56,008 nt of DNA from an uncultured Bartonella sp. (lineage in GTDB: Bacteria > Pseudomonadota > Alphaproteobacteria > Rhizobiales > Rhizobiaceae), in NCBI GenBank assembly GCA_945285915.1, contig CALYQL010000015.1:1-56008 (forward strand), written 5' to 3'. Positions 19,808-30,012 of the stretch are shown here, in pieces. A program made the translations under genes and the position numbers. Position 1 is the first letter of the stretch, and every line of letters starts with the position of its first letter. Under the pieces are notes generated by a model. It was not told the origin of the DNA, made no database searches, and saw only the letters and a list, made by a program, of their open reading frames with translations.

Positions 19808-21049
19808 ATGAAAATAAAAACATTATTGGCTGGCTCAGTTGCTGCCATTGTTATCTCGAATGCATCTTATGCCGCTGATGTAGTGGTTGCCGAGCCTGAA
19901 CCAGTAGAATATGTCCGTGTATGTGACGCATTTGGTGAGGGATATTTTTATATTCCGGGTACAGAAACCTGTATGCGTGTAGGTGGATATATTCGTACCG
20001 ATTTGAAAGGCGGCGATAACGTTTACGCCTACAAAGGTTCAAAGGATCGTGACACCTATAGCTGGCGAGCTCGTGGCGAATTGCGTTTTCAAACAGCAAG
20101 TGAAACAGAGCTTGGTACACTTCGCACTCTTGTAGAGTTGCGTAACCAATGGGACGATGGCCATGATACACTAAGTGGGCAAGCGCATTTTGCTTATATC
20201 GAGTTGGGTGGTTTACGCGTTGGTGTAGATGAATCTATTTTTTGGCATTGGACTGGCTATCTTGGAAAAGTGTTGAATGACGATGTTGTTGACCCAGGAA
20301 TGTTCCAGCGTACCAATGTTTTGAGCTACACATTTAGCGCATCTAACGGATTTTCTGCTATTATCGGCGTGGAACAAGGTACTGATGGCGGAAGTGATAA
20401 TCAGGGTGATAATTATTACCTCAAAAGCCTCGGTAAACGCGTTGGACCAAATTTCGGTATTGCTGATCGTTATGCGGATGACGTTCGTCGTTTCCACAGT
20501 GGTAGTAAAATTGACGATTATACACCAAACGTTCTATTCGGTGCCAAATACGTACAGGGCTGGGGCTCAATTGCCGCAGTTGGTGCGTATGATGCCCAAT
20601 GGGATGAATGGGCAGCTAAGTTACGCGTAAATCTTAATGTAACAGACCAATTATCTGTTTGGGTTATGGGCGGTTATAAAACCAACGATGATTATTACGC
20701 TTATGATAGCGATTATAACAAAGCTCATCCGAATAGAAAACATGACTCATACTACCGTATGCACACGAGTCAGTATGGTGATTGGGGCGGTGACTGGGCT
20801 GTTTGGGGCGGAACAACGTTTAAGGCAACCAAAAAAGCATCATTCAATTCTCAGCTAACCTATGATGATACCGATGTATTTAGTGCGTCAGTCAACATGG
20901 CTTATGAATTGGTGCCTGGTTTGATAGTAACGCCAGAAGTTTCATATCTTAACTATGGTAATGACAAAAAATGGGCTGATGGTTCCAAGGTTACATTCCA
21001 TGGTGATAGTGCCGTTCAAGGTATGTTGCGTATGCAGCGTAATTTCTAA
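19808..21049 (+). CDS. Outer-membrane porin of the Omp2a/Omp2b (porin_2) family
   Basis: Trimeric beta-barrel porin for small hydrophilic solutes, of the type found in Brucella and other Rhizobiales. 413 residues. A signal peptide ends near residue 22 (NASYA-AD). The mature N-terminus has the family block VRVCDAFGEGYFYIPGTETC with its two conserved cysteines, then CMRVGGYIRTD, alternating aromatic beta-strands, and a C-terminal strand ending MQRNF with the terminal Phe needed for outer-membrane insertion. It stands alone, with a hairpin downstream. A generic porin call is safe; a one-to-one match to omp2b is not claimed. Confidence 0.93.
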   Translation: MKIKTLLAGSVAAIVISNASYAADVVVAEPEPVEYVRVCDAFGEGYFYIPGTETCMRVGGYIRTDLKGGDNVYAYKGSKDRDTYSWRARGELRFQTASETELGTLRTLVELRNQWDDGHDTLSGQAHFAYIELGGLRVGVDESIFWHWTGYLGKVLNDDVVDPGMFQRTNVLSYTFSASNGFSAIIGVEQGTDGGSDNQGDNYYLKSLGKRVGPNFGIADRYADDVRRFHSGSKIDDYTPNVLFGAKYVQGWGSIAAVGAYDAQWDEWAAKLRVNLNVTDQLSVWVMGGYKTNDDYYAYDSDYNKAHPNRKHDSYYRMHTSQYGDWGGDWAVWGGTTFKATKKASFNSQLTYDDTDVFSASVNMAYELVPGLIVTPEVSYLNYGNDKKWADGSKVTFHGDSAVQGMLRMQRNF

Positions 21050-21080
21050 GAACGGAAACGCATTTATTAAATGGTTTTGT

Positions 21081-21102
21081 AATGGCGGCTTATGCCGCCA
21101 TT
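21081..21102 (+). terminator. Hairpin terminator after the porin gene
   Basis: AATGGCGGC / GCCGCCATT stem with a very short loop, followed by a weak T-rich stretch (TTATTATATT). Confidence 0.75.
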
Positions 21103-21279
21103 ATTATATTCAACGTACGATAATGATTGGCACGACTTTCCGGGATAGAGGTCATCGCTATTATATAAACGTGAACGCTATAACTTGCTCAGCAACAATG
21201 CTGAACAAGTGTTTAATAGAAAAATAGCCTCTATTGAGATCGCTATTTATGATATCGTTATTTTCGATATTTCAATGCA

Positions 21280-24192
21280 TTACTTGGCTTTTGCTTGTGG
21301 ACGGCGTTCAAGAAGCTCTTTCAAAAAGCGTCCGGTGTATGACCGTTCAACTTTTACGATATCTTCAGGTCTACCAGCTGCAACGATCTCACCGCCACCG
21401 TCACCACCTTCTGGTCCCAAATCGATAATCCAATCTGCTGTTTTGATAACTTCAAGATTATGTTCAATAACCGCTACCGTATTACCTTGATCGACCAACT
21501 CATGTAAGACTTCCAATAGTTTTGCTACATCATGAAAATGTAGACCTGTTGTTGGCTCGTCCAGAATATATAAAGTTCTTCCTGTCGCTTTTCTGGAAAG
21601 TTCTTTTGCAAGTTTTACGCGTTGCGCTTCACCACCGGAAAGTGTCGTAGCTTGTTGCCCGACTTTAATGTATCCAAGGCCAACTTTCACCAGAGTATCC
21701 ATTTTATCGCGAATTGCTGGAACGGCTTGGAAGAATTCTGCAGCTTCTTCAACAGTCATATCCAATACGTCTGCAATGGATTTGCCTTTGAAAGTAACTT
21801 CAAGCGTTTCTCTATTATATCGTTTTCCGTGACAAACGTCGCAAGTTACATAAACATCAGGTAAAAAGTGCATCTCTATCTTGATAACACCATCTCCCTG
21901 ACACGCTTCGCATCGTCCACCTTTTACGTTGAAAGAAAAACGTCCCGGTTGATAACCTCTGGCTTTTGCTTCCGGTAACCCAGCAAACCAGTCCCGAATA
22001 GGGGTAAAAGCACCTGTATATGTCGCCGGATTAGAGCGCGGCGTACGACCAATTGGGGACTGATCAATATCAATCACCTTATCGAGTTGTTCTAAACCAT
22101 CAATTTTGTCATGTTCGGCAGGATGTTCACGACTACCCATGATGCGTCGGGATGCTGCTTTAAACAGCGTTTCAATCAGGAATGTTGATTTGCCGCCGCC
22201 GGATACACCCGTCACACATGTAAATGTACCCAATGGTATATCTGCGTTGATATTTTTCAGATTGTTTCCACGTGCACCAACAACCCTTAATTTGCGTGTT
22301 TTTGAAATCTTTCGTCTTTCCGCAGGAATGGGGACAAACTTTTTTCCTGACAAATACTGACCGGTTAATGATGCCGGATCATTCATAATGTCACTTGGAC
22401 TACCTTGCGCAATGACATTTCCACCATGCACACCTGCGGCAGGTCCAATATCAACGACATAATCTGCTGTTAAAATAGCATCTTCGTCGTGTTCTACGAC
22501 AATAACGGTATTTCCTAAGTCGCGTAAATGATGCAGTGTCTCTAGTAATCGGGCATTATCACGTTGGTGAAGACCAATTGAAGGTTCGTCCAAAACATAA
22601 AGAACCCCTGTAAGACCAGAACCAATTTGGGAAGCAAGCCGGATACGTTGACTTTCACCACCTGACAATGTGCCGGAATTACGCGATAGAGCAAGATATT
22701 CGAGCCCCACATCGTTTAGGAATTTCAATCTTTCGCGGATTTCCTTTAAGATACGCGCAGCTATATTACGTTGTTTATCAGTGAAACTCTTATCCACCTC
22801 GGCAAACCATTGATCTGCTTTTGAAATCGACATTTCAGAAACTTCACCAATGTGCAATTTATTGATTTTGACTGCCAAGGCTTCGGGTTTTAAACGATAC
22901 CCTTTACAAGCTGGACATGGCGATGAAGACATATAGCGTTCAATTTCTTCACGCGACCAAGCGGAATCTGTTTCTTTCCAGCGACGTTCCATATTTGGTA
23001 TGACGCCTTCAAAACTTTTTGTCGCGGAATAAGATCTCATGCCATCATTGTAGGTAAAGGTTATTTCACGTTTTCCCGTGCCATACAGAATAGCTTTACG
23101 TGCTTCTTCGGACAAATCTTTCCACTTGTCTGTCAGTTTAAAATCATAAGCTTTTCCTAAAGCTTCTAAAGTTTGATTGTAATAGGGCGAGGAAGACTTT
23201 GCCCATGGTGCGATAGCGCCTGCTTTTAAAGTGGTATTTTCATCAGGAACAACCATTGTTGGGTCTATAGCTTGCAATGCACCTAAACCATCGCACGAGG
23301 GGCATGCGCCAAATGGGTTGTTGAATGAAAATAATCTTGGTTCAATTTCTGGGATCGTAAAGCCAGACACAGGACAGGCAAATTTCTCCGAAAAAATCAA
23401 ACGTTCATGTGTTTCGTTTTTTGATTTATTCGCAGCACCGCCTGAAGTCTCATTGGCAGGAAGTGGCTTATCAGCCAGTTCTGCAATTGCAAGGCCATCA
23501 GCAAGATGCAGACATGTCTCTAAACTATCTGCCAATCTGGCTGATAAATCATCACGCACGACAACACGGTCAACAACAACATCAATATCGTGTTTGTATT
23601 TTTTATTCAGTTCAGGAACATCTGCAATTTCGTAAAAGATGCCATCAACTTTAACTCTTTGAAATCCCTTTTTCTGAAGTTCAGCGAGTTCTTTTTTATA
23701 TTCACCTTTTCGACCACGAACCAAGGGTGCCATAATATAAAGGCGTGTACCTTCCGGCAAAGCCATAACCCGATCAACCATCTGGCTGACGGTTTGACTT
23801 TCAATCGGTAATCCTGTTGCTGGAGAATATGGTATACCAACGCGTGCAAACAACAATCTCATATAGTCATGGATCTCGGTGACTGTACCTACGGTTGAGC
23901 GTGGATTGCGGCTGGTAGTTTTTTGTTCGATCGATATTGCGGGTGATAACCCGTCAATCTGATCGACATCAGGCTTTTGCATCATTTCCAGAAATTGTCT
24001 GGCATAAGACGATAAGCTTTCTACATATCGACGTTGTCCTTCAGCGTAGATTGTATCAAATGCAAGAGATGATTTTCCTGATCCAGAAAGGCCTGTCATA
24101 ACGATCAGTTTATCGCGTGGCAAATCTAGATCGATGTTTTTCAAATTGTGCTGACGCGCACCGCGTATGGAAATAAACTTCTGCTCAGACAT
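21280..24192 (-). CDS. uvrA: Excinuclease ABC subunit A (UvrA)
   Basis: Damage-sensing ATPase of nucleotide excision repair; acts as a UvrA2-UvrB complex on DNA. 970 residues from the ATG at 24192. It has two ABC ATPase modules (Walker A GLSGSGKS near residue 32 and GVSGGGKST in the second half), two LSGGE signatures and zinc-binding CxxC pairs ([16 protein letters not shown] with CDVCHGKRY). The frame extends two codons to a TTG, but AAGG is spaced correctly for the ATG. A perfect LexA box lies 21-35 bp upstream, so SOS induction is expected. It is divergent from ssb. Confidence 0.97.
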   Translation of the reverse strand: MSEQKFISIRGARQHNLKNIDLDLPRDKLIVMTGLSGSGKSSLAFDTIYAEGQRRYVESLSSYARQFLEMMQKPDVDQIDGLSPAISIEQKTTSRNPRSTVGTVTEIHDYMRLLFARVGIPYSPATGLPIESQTVSQMVDRVMALPEGTRLYIMAPLVRGRKGEYKKELAELQKKGFQRVKVDGIFYEIADVPELNKKYKHDIDVVVDRVVVRDDLSARLADSLETCLHLADGLAIAELADKPLPANETSGGAANKSKNETHERLIFSEKFACPVSGFTIPEIEPRLFSFNNPFGACPSCDGLGALQAIDPTMVVPDENTTLKAGAIAPWAKSSSPYYNQTLEALGKAYDFKLTDKWKDLSEEARKAILYGTGKREITFTYNDGMRSYSATKSFEGVIPNMERRWKETDSAWSREEIERYMSSSPCPACKGYRLKPEALAVKINKLHIGEVSEMSISKADQWFAEVDKSFTDKQRNIAARILKEIRERLKFLNDVGLEYLALSRNSGTLSGGESQRIRLASQIGSGLTGVLYVLDEPSIGLHQRDNARLLETLHHLRDLGNTVIVVEHDEDAILTADYVVDIGPAAGVHGGNVIAQGSPSDIMNDPASLTGQYLSGKKFVPIPAERRKISKTRKLRVVGARGNNLKNINADIPLGTFTCVTGVSGGGKSTFLIETLFKAASRRIMGSREHPAEHDKIDGLEQLDKVIDIDQSPIGRTPRSNPATYTGAFTPIRDWFAGLPEAKARGYQPGRFSFNVKGGRCEACQGDGVIKIEMHFLPDVYVTCDVCHGKRYNRETLEVTFKGKSIADVLDMTVEEAAEFFQAVPAIRDKMDTLVKVGLGYIKVGQQATTLSGGEAQRVKLAKELSRKATGRTLYILDEPTTGLHFHDVAKLLEVLHELVDQGNTVAVIEHNLEVIKTADWIIDLGPEGGDGGGEIVAAGRPEDIVKVERSYTGRFLKELLERRPQAKAK

Positions 24193-24212
24193 ATTCAACC
24201 TTGTAAGGTTAG

Positions 24213-24227
24213 GAACAAAAATGGAAC
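24213..24227 (-). promoter_or_regulatory. LexA (SOS) box upstream of uvrA
   Basis: GAAC-AAAAATG-GAAC on the plus strand is an exact match to the alphaproteobacterial LexA operator. It lies 21 bp before the uvrA ATG and 227 bp before ssb, so uvrA is the likely target. Confidence 0.8.
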
Positions 24228-24300
24228 ACTTGCATTCAAATAGGTGAGATTGTAAAGAAATGCAATGGGTTCAATCATCGCAGCCTATATGATAATGACG

Positions 24301-24352
24301 TTAGTGCTGTGGAAAGTCACAAAATATGGAAAACTTTAGTTCTGTGGAAAGT
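24301..24352 (+). repeat. Pair of 17-bp direct repeats in the uvrA-ssb intergenic region
   Basis: TTAGTGCTGTGGAAAGT at 24301-24317 and TTAGTTCTGTGGAAAGT at 24336-24352, one mismatch, 35 bp apart start to start. They lie about 100-150 bp before ssb and may be protein-binding sites. Confidence 0.6.
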
Positions 24353-24396
24353 AAAAAAATTGGACAGCTTTTTCCGTATATGGACTTAAAAGACTA

Positions 24397-24419
24397 TATG
24401 ATAAGGTTGTTTTATCATA
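24397..24419. promoter_or_regulatory. Inverted repeat (possible operator) upstream of ssb
   Basis: TATGATAA / TTATCATA arms, perfect over eight bases, with a seven-base spacer, ending 34 bp before the ssb ATG. The length and position suit an operator; the binding protein is unknown. Confidence 0.4.
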
Positions 24420-24453
24420 ACTATGCTGATGGTACAGATTTGGAGTTATAATA

Positions 24454-24954
24454 ATGGCAGGTAGCGTAAATAAAGTTATTCTGATCGGCAATGTTGGTGC
24501 AGATCCGGAGATACGTCGTATGAATTCTGGCGATCAGGTGGCAACTTTACGTATTGCAACATCTGATACTTGGCGTGATCGCAACACAGGCGAACGTCGC
24601 GAGCGTACCGAATGGCATAGCGTTGTCATTTTTAACGAAAACTTGGTAAAAGTTGTTGAGCAATATGTGAAAAAAGGTGCAAAGCTTTACATAGAAGGTC
24701 AATTGCAAACGCGTAAATGGCAGGATCAAAATGGTCTTGATCGCTACACCACAGAAATTGTACTCCAGAAATATCGTGGTGAATTGCAAATGCTTGATAG
24801 TCGCGGTGAAGGAGGCGGTCGCGCTTCAATTAATGATCAATCAGGTAATTATAACACGGCTTCGAGCAATTACGGCGGCAGTTCAGCGCAGGGAGATAAT
24901 GCGCAAACTGGCGGCAACTTTTCTCGTGAACTCGATGATGATGTGCCATTTTGA
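24454..24954 (+). CDS. ssb: Single-stranded DNA-binding protein
   Basis: Binds and protects single-stranded DNA in replication, recombination and repair, and recruits partners through its acidic tip. 166 residues: an OB-fold (about 4-112, beginning [19 protein letters not shown] and containing TEWHSVV), a Gly/Ser/Asn-rich disordered linker, and the conserved C-terminal tip DDDVPF. The start ATG has TTGGAG about ten bases before it. It is divergent from uvrA, an arrangement common across proteobacteria, and is followed by a strong terminator. Confidence 0.98.
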   Translation: MAGSVNKVILIGNVGADPEIRRMNSGDQVATLRIATSDTWRDRNTGERRERTEWHSVVIFNENLVKVVEQYVKKGAKLYIEGQLQTRKWQDQNGLDRYTTEIVLQKYRGELQMLDSRGEGGGRASINDQSGNYNTASSNYGGSSAQGDNAQTGGNFSRELDDDVPF

Positions 24955-24991
24955 TAAAATTCGTCCAAGAATAAAACAATATTCTACAATG

Positions 24992-25028
24992 AGCAATTCT
25001 ATCGGTAACAGATAGAGTTGCTTTTTTA
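24992..25028 (+). terminator. Rho-independent terminator after ssb
   Basis: AGCAA-T-TCTATC / GATAGA-G-TTGCT stem with one internal mismatch and a seven-base loop, followed by TTTTTT. Confidence 0.88.
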
Positions 25029-25136
25029 TTGATAAACAAGGCATTGTATTAATTAGAAAATAAATGGAATAGGTAAGTTTGTTTTATCTTAAGGTTTAAG
25101 TGCGATCATGCTAACCTGTTTTTGAGATAAACAATA

Positions 25137-25174
25137 AAGGCATGCGACAGATAGAATGTCTCATGCCTTCTTTT
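25137..25174. terminator. Second strong hairpin between convergent ssb and marC
   Basis: AAGGCATG-C-GACA / TGTC-T-CATGCCTT, twelve pairs with one mismatch. CTTTT follows on the plus strand and TTTATTGTTT follows on the minus strand, so it could stop marC transcripts as well as readthrough from ssb. Confidence 0.7.
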
Positions 25175-25244
25175 GTACTGACGTGCCTAACTGTTATTAA
25201 ATAAAGCCATAAGGCTCGCTAATAGCAGTAACGTGACAAGAAAC

Positions 25245-25874
25245 TCACAAATTAAACAATGTGATAATACCATTGACCACGAATTGGACGGCGAGAGCTG
25301 CAAGAATAACGCCGAAAAGTCGTGTTAGAATTGATCTACCAGTTTCACCAAGCAATTTATCAATAGGGTGGGCGGCCATCATAAAGCCATAACAGACGAT
25401 AACAGAAGCCAAAATAACAAAGGCAGAAACAATTGTGCCAAGAAAACCAGGATTTTTGTTGGCCATCAAAATGGTTGCTGAAATTGCGCCTGGGCCAGCA
25501 ATCATTGGCAAAGCAAGAGGAAAAGCAGCAATATTGTGAATATGATCTTTGGTAACAGCAGTTTTTGCTGTTTTTTCTTTGCGTTCTGCCCGTTTTGCAA
25601 AAATCATTTCAAAAGCGATAGCAAAAAGCAGTATTCCACCAGCAATCTGGAATGCACCAAGCGAAATTCCCAAGCCGCTTAATATAGCGCCACCAAATAA
25701 AGCAAATGCAATGAGGATGATAAAAGATATAACGCTTGCTGCAATAGCTGTTGAACGACGCTGTGCTTGTGTCATACCCTGGGTGAGCCCCAAGAATATG
25801 GGTACGAGCCCCGGAGGATCAATTGTGACTAAGAGTGTGATAAAAGCGTTTAGCAACAAGCCGGTTTCAAACAC
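25245..25874 (-). CDS. MarC-family integral membrane protein
   Basis: 209-residue inner-membrane protein of the MarC (UPF0056) family with six predicted hydrophobic helices: about 5-27, 42-65, 70-92, 115-137, 145-165 and 185-207. Family signatures are the N-terminal IDPPGLVPIFLGLT and the central PLALPMIAGPGAI. The transport role is unproven, and the older link to multiple antibiotic resistance was not supported. A charged loop (AKRAERKEKTAKTAV) lies near residues 92-108. It is convergent with ssb and divergent from gyrA. Confidence 0.9.
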   Translation of the reverse strand: MFETGLLLNAFITLLVTIDPPGLVPIFLGLTQGMTQAQRRSTAIAASVISFIILIAFALFGGAILSGLGISLGAFQIAGGILLFAIAFEMIFAKRAERKEKTAKTAVTKDHIHNIAAFPLALPMIAGPGAISATILMANKNPGFLGTIVSAFVILASVIVCYGFMMAAHPIDKLLGETGRSILTRLFGVILAALAVQFVVNGIITLFNL

Positions 25875-26066
25875 GTTTGTTACTCCTCATTTGCAAAAAT
25901 TCTTCCAATGATAGCGTAAATAAGCGCAAAAGTTGGCAAATCATCCACTATTTTTTGTTGTGGTGAAATAACATACTGAAAATAAAAAGCAAATCAATCG
26001 CCTGTACTTGATGAGTTGTTGGCGTTTTCGGGGATTTTTCGTTATAACATAAGGAAATGATTCTAT

Positions 26067-28865
26067 TTGGAAAGTTATGAAGCCGTGAACGATCATATTC
26101 TGCCACCAGACTCAAGCACACCGAACGGTATTGAACCAGTCAACATAATCGAGGAGATGCAAAGATCTTATCTTGATTATGCGATGAGTGTTATCGTGTC
26201 ACGTGCTTTGCCGGATGTGCGTGATGGATTGAAGCCTGTGCATAGACGTATTCTTCATGCGATGAATATGATGGGGCTTTCATACAATAAGGCTTATCGT
26301 AAATCGGCTGGTGTCGTCGGTGAGGTGATGGGTAAATATCACCCACATGGCGATGCATCTATTTATGATGCTCTGGTGCGTATGGCGCAAGACTTTTCCT
26401 TGCGAGTTCCGTTAATTGATGGGCAAGGCAACTTTGGTTCAATCGACGGTGATCCACCGGCTGCTATGCGTTATACCGAATGTCGGTTACAAAAGGTTTC
26501 TGATAGTCTGCTTTTTGATATCGACAAGGATACTGTTGATTTTCAGGATAATTATGACGGACGTGAACAAGAGCCGATCGTTCTTCCTGCGCGCTTTCCA
26601 AATCTTTTGGTTAATGGTTCGGGCGGTATTGCGGTTGGTATGGCTACCAATATTCCGCCACATAATTTAGGCGAAGTTATTGATGGCTGTGTCGCGCTGA
26701 TTGACAATCCTGCAATTACACTTGACGAAATGATCAAGATTATCCCTGGTCCAGATTTTCCGACAGGGGGAATTATCTTGGGACGGGCGGGTATTCGTTC
26801 GGCTTATGAAACGGGTCGTGGCTCGCTTATTATGAGAGCAAAAGTCGAGATTGAAGAGATACGCAATGATCGACAGGCAATTATTGTCAGCGAAATTCCT
26901 TATCAGGTGAATAAAGCCACAATGGTGGAAAAAATCGCTGAATTGGTGCGTGACAAGCGTATCGAAGGTATTTCGGATCTGCGTGATGAATCCGACCGCG
27001 AAGGTTATCGTGTTGTCATAGAACTAAAGCGTGACGCTGTTGCCGATGTCGTTCTCAATCAGCTTTATCGCTATACGCCATTACAGACTTCATTTGGTTG
27101 CAATATGGTTGCCTTGAATGGGGGTAAGCCTGCTCAACTCAACCTTCTGGATATGTTGAGAGCGTTTGTGGCTTTCCGCGAGGAGGTGGTAAGCCGCAGA
27201 ACCAAATATCTGCTTCGTAAAGCGCGTGAGCGTGCGCATGTCTTGGTTGGTTTGGCCATAGCCGTTGCTAATATTGATGAAGTGATTGCGCTTATACGTA
27301 AAGCACCGGATCCACAAACGGCTCGTGATCAATTGATGACGCGTCGTTGGCCTGCTGCACAGGTTGCGCCATTAATTCAGCTTATTGATGATCCTCGCCA
27401 TATCATTCATGAAGATAATACATATAATCTTTCTGAAGAGCAGGCTCGCGCTATATTGGAACTTCGGTTGCAGCGCTTGACAGCGCTGGGACGCGATGAA
27501 ATTGCTGACGAACTTAACAAAATCGGCGTAGAAATTGCCGACTATCTTGATATCCTATCGTCACGTGTCCGTGTCATGACAATTGTCAAAGACGAAATGA
27601 TTGCCCTTCGCGACGAATTTGCGACGCCACGTCTGACATCGTTTGGCCTAGGTGGCGCTGAGATGGATGATGAGGATCTTATCGCTCGTGAAGATATGGT
27701 CGTGACAGTTAGTCACGGTGGCTACATTAAACGTGTACCGTTGAATACCTATCGGGCGCAGCGCCGTGGCGGTAAAGGCCGCTCGGGTATGTCAACCAAG
27801 GACGAAGATTTTGTCACTCGTCTATTTGTTGCGAATACGCATGCGCCGGTACTCTTTTTCTCATCACGAGGTATAGTTTACAAGGAAAAAGTCTGGCGCT
27901 TACCAATGGGTAATCCTCAATCGCGTGGTAAAGCGCTTATCAATATGCTGCCATTACAGCAAGGCGAACGTATAACGACCATTATGCCATTGCCTGAAGA
28001 TGAAGCGAGTTGGAGCGAACTTGATGTCATGTTCGCAACAACACGTGGTACTGTGCGCAGAAATAAGCTTTCGGATTTTGTTCAAGTGAACCGCAATGGT
28101 AAAATTGCCATGAAGCTTGACGATGAAGGAGATCAAATTCTTTCTGTTGATACATGTACTGAAAATGATGATGTTGTTTTAACAACAGCGGATGGACAAT
28201 GTATCCGTTTTCCTGTTGTTGATGTGCGTGTTTTTGCTGGACGAAATTCAATTGGTGTTCGTGGTATCAACCTAGCGGATGGTGACAAAGTTATTTCCAT
28301 GGCAATATTGGAACACGTAGAAGCTACTCCGGCTGAACGTACAGCCTTTATAAAACGTGCAATTGCTGAGCGTCGCGCTGCAGGAAATGACAGCGAAGAG
28401 GTAGTTATTGCCGATGACGAAGAAAATACGACAGATACTGAATTGAGTGATGAACGTTATGAAGAGCTAGCAGCTCATGAACAGACAGTTCTGACGGTAA
28501 GTGAGTTTGGATACGGTAAGCGTTCTTCTTCATATGAGTTTCGCATTTCTGGGCGCGGTGGCAAAGGTATCCGTGCTACCGATCCGTCAAAAACTGCCGA
28601 GATTGGAAAGTTAGTTGCAGCCTTCCCAGTCAATGCACAAGATCAGATTATGCTGGTGTCTGATGGTGGACAACTCATTCGTGTGCCTGTTGAAGGAATA
28701 CGTATTGCTGGTCGTTCTACAAAAGGTGTTACAATTTTCCATACAGCAGATAATGAGAAAGTTGTTTCAGTAGAACGTATTTCGGAATCTGATAGTGACG
28801 AAGGTGATGATAGCGCTGGTGATGAAAATAATGTGACACCAGAGGTTACAGAAACAGAAAATTAG
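26067..28865 (+). CDS. gyrA: DNA gyrase subunit A
   Basis: DNA-cleaving subunit of the type IIA topoisomerase that introduces negative supercoils. 932 residues. Catalytic Tyr136 lies in AAMRYTECR (E. coli Tyr122). The quinolone pocket reads [12 protein letters not shown], so Ala97 occupies the E. coli Ser83 position and Asp101 the Asp87 position. The C-terminal beta-pinwheel has the GyrA box QRRGGKG and an acidic insertion (about 772-805, [14 protein letters not shown]) of the kind seen in alphaproteobacteria. The start is TTG at 26067 with AAGGAAA nine bases upstream; the nearby ATG at 26057 is out of frame and stops at once. Confidence 0.97.
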   Translation: MESYEAVNDHILPPDSSTPNGIEPVNIIEEMQRSYLDYAMSVIVSRALPDVRDGLKPVHRRILHAMNMMGLSYNKAYRKSAGVVGEVMGKYHPHGDASIYDALVRMAQDFSLRVPLIDGQGNFGSIDGDPPAAMRYTECRLQKVSDSLLFDIDKDTVDFQDNYDGREQEPIVLPARFPNLLVNGSGGIAVGMATNIPPHNLGEVIDGCVALIDNPAITLDEMIKIIPGPDFPTGGIILGRAGIRSAYETGRGSLIMRAKVEIEEIRNDRQAIIVSEIPYQVNKATMVEKIAELVRDKRIEGISDLRDESDREGYRVVIELKRDAVADVVLNQLYRYTPLQTSFGCNMVALNGGKPAQLNLLDMLRAFVAFREEVVSRRTKYLLRKARERAHVLVGLAIAVANIDEVIALIRKAPDPQTARDQLMTRRWPAAQVAPLIQLIDDPRHIIHEDNTYNLSEEQARAILELRLQRLTALGRDEIADELNKIGVEIADYLDILSSRVRVMTIVKDEMIALRDEFATPRLTSFGLGGAEMDDEDLIAREDMVVTVSHGGYIKRVPLNTYRAQRRGGKGRSGMSTKDEDFVTRLFVANTHAPVLFFSSRGIVYKEKVWRLPMGNPQSRGKALINMLPLQQGERITTIMPLPEDEASWSELDVMFATTRGTVRRNKLSDFVQVNRNGKIAMKLDDEGDQILSVDTCTENDDVVLTTADGQCIRFPVVDVRVFAGRNSIGVRGINLADGDKVISMAILEHVEATPAERTAFIKRAIAERRAAGNDSEEVVIADDEENTTDTELSDERYEELAAHEQTVLTVSEFGYGKRSSSYEFRISGRGGKGIRATDPSKTAEIGKLVAAFPVNAQDQIMLVSDGGQLIRVPVEGIRIAGRSTKGVTIFHTADNEKVVSVERISESDSDEGDDSAGDENNVTPEVTETEN

Positions 28866-28904
28866 AAGCTCATTTGATGTTTCTTATGTGATGGGAGCAC
28901 TAGA

Positions 28905-29399
28905 ATGAAGATTGCTATTTATGCCGGTTCTTTTGATCCTATCACAAATGGGCATATCGATATATTGCGAAGCGCATTGAAGGTTGCTGATAAAGTGGTT
29001 GTTGCTATTGGTGTGCACCCAACCAAAAAACCACTATTCACTTTTGATGAACGCAAACAGCTTATCAATGAACTTTGCGAAAATGACTTGAAAGTATCGC
29101 GAGATACTATCTCGGTAATTTCTTTTGATAACTTGCTTGTCAATAAAGCACGAGAAGTTGGTGCATCAATAATAGTGCGTGGTTTACGCGATAGCACAGA
29201 CTTTGATTATGAAATGCAAATGGCCGGTATGAATTCAGGTTTGGCGCCTGAATTACAAACGATTTTTTTCCCAGCGAGTGTGGCGGTGCGTCCAATAACG
29301 GCTACTCTTGTTAGACAAATCTCTGTGATGGGTGGAGATGTATCATCTTTTGTACCCAAAAATGTGGCAGAAGCTCTATATAAAAAATTAAATTCCTAA
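28905..29399 (+). CDS. coaD: Phosphopantetheine adenylyltransferase
   Basis: Penultimate step of coenzyme A synthesis: 4'-phosphopantetheine plus ATP to dephospho-CoA. 164 residues. The nucleotidyltransferase signature [14 protein letters not shown] (8-21) has the TxGH-type motif with His17; [19 protein letters not shown] is the central family block. GGGAG lies about eight bases before the ATG. It follows gyrA by 39 bp and precedes the first cyclophilin gene by 14 bp, so gyrA-coaD-ppiA-ppiB is probably one transcript. Confidence 0.96.
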   Translation: MKIAIYAGSFDPITNGHIDILRSALKVADKVVVAIGVHPTKKPLFTFDERKQLINELCENDLKVSRDTISVISFDNLLVNKAREVGASIIVRGLRDSTDFDYEMQMAGMNSGLAPELQTIFFPASVAVRPITATLVRQISVMGGDVSSFVPKNVAEALYKKLNS

Positions 29400-29413
29400 A
29401 TGGAGACGTAAAA

Positions 29414-29995
29414 GTGTTTCGAAAACTGTTTGCGGTTGTCGCCGTTGTTTTTACAATTTTCACTCTTTCATCGGTAGCATTTGCTGCTGGTGCAGATAAT
29501 CTTGTCCTAACTTTGAAAGATGGTGATGTAACGATCAAGTTGCGTCCTGATTTGGCACCTAAACACGTTGCCCAGATCGAAAAACTCACCAAAGAAGGTG
29601 CTTACGATAATGTTGTGTTTCACCGCGTTATTCCGGGGTTTATGGCACAAACAGGTGATGTAAAATTTGGTAAAAAAGGTGGTGCTGAATTCGATATTCG
29701 TAGCGCTGGTATGGGAGGATCAAACTATCCGGATTTACCCGCCGAATTTTCAAAGGTTCCTTTTAAACGTGGCACTGTCGGTATGGCACGTTCGCAAAAC
29801 CCTAATTCAGCAAACTCCCAATTCTTTATTTGTTTCGACAATGCGTCATTCCTAAATGGTCAATACACCGTTGTAGGCGAAGTTGTTAAGGGAATGGATG
29901 TCGTTGATAAAATAAAGAAGGGACGCACAGATAATAATGGTTCTGTGTCCGATCCAGATGTTATCGTCAAAGCACACATTGAAGCAGCAAAATAA
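29414..29995 (+). CDS. Peptidyl-prolyl cis-trans isomerase, cyclophilin type, periplasmic
   Basis: Cyclophilin that speeds proline isomerisation in the periplasm. 193 residues. Residues 1-25 form a signal peptide (MFRKLFAVVAVVF... with AFA-AG cleavage). The cyclophilin core has FHRVIPGFMAQTGD (catalytic Arg and Phe), MARSQNPNSANSQFFI and the FLNGQYTVVGEV block. The GTG start at 29414 follows GGAGACG by a suitable distance and is the only one that leaves a signal peptide. The cytosolic paralogue lies directly downstream, a tandem arrangement typical of Rhizobiales. Confidence 0.94.
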   Translation: MFRKLFAVVAVVFTIFTLSSVAFAAGADNLVLTLKDGDVTIKLRPDLAPKHVAQIEKLTKEGAYDNVVFHRVIPGFMAQTGDVKFGKKGGAEFDIRSAGMGGSNYPDLPAEFSKVPFKRGTVGMARSQNPNSANSQFFICFDNASFLNGQYTVVGEVVKGMDVVDKIKKGRTDNNGSVSDPDVIVKAHIEAAK

Positions 29996-30012
29996 CAGTG
30001 GAAAATATCGGT

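Noticed and set aside
21184-21209. Inverted repeat CTTG-CT-CAGCA / TGCTG-AA-CAAG between the porin gene and uvrA
   Set aside because: Short, interrupted arms and no T-run; too weak to call a terminator or operator.
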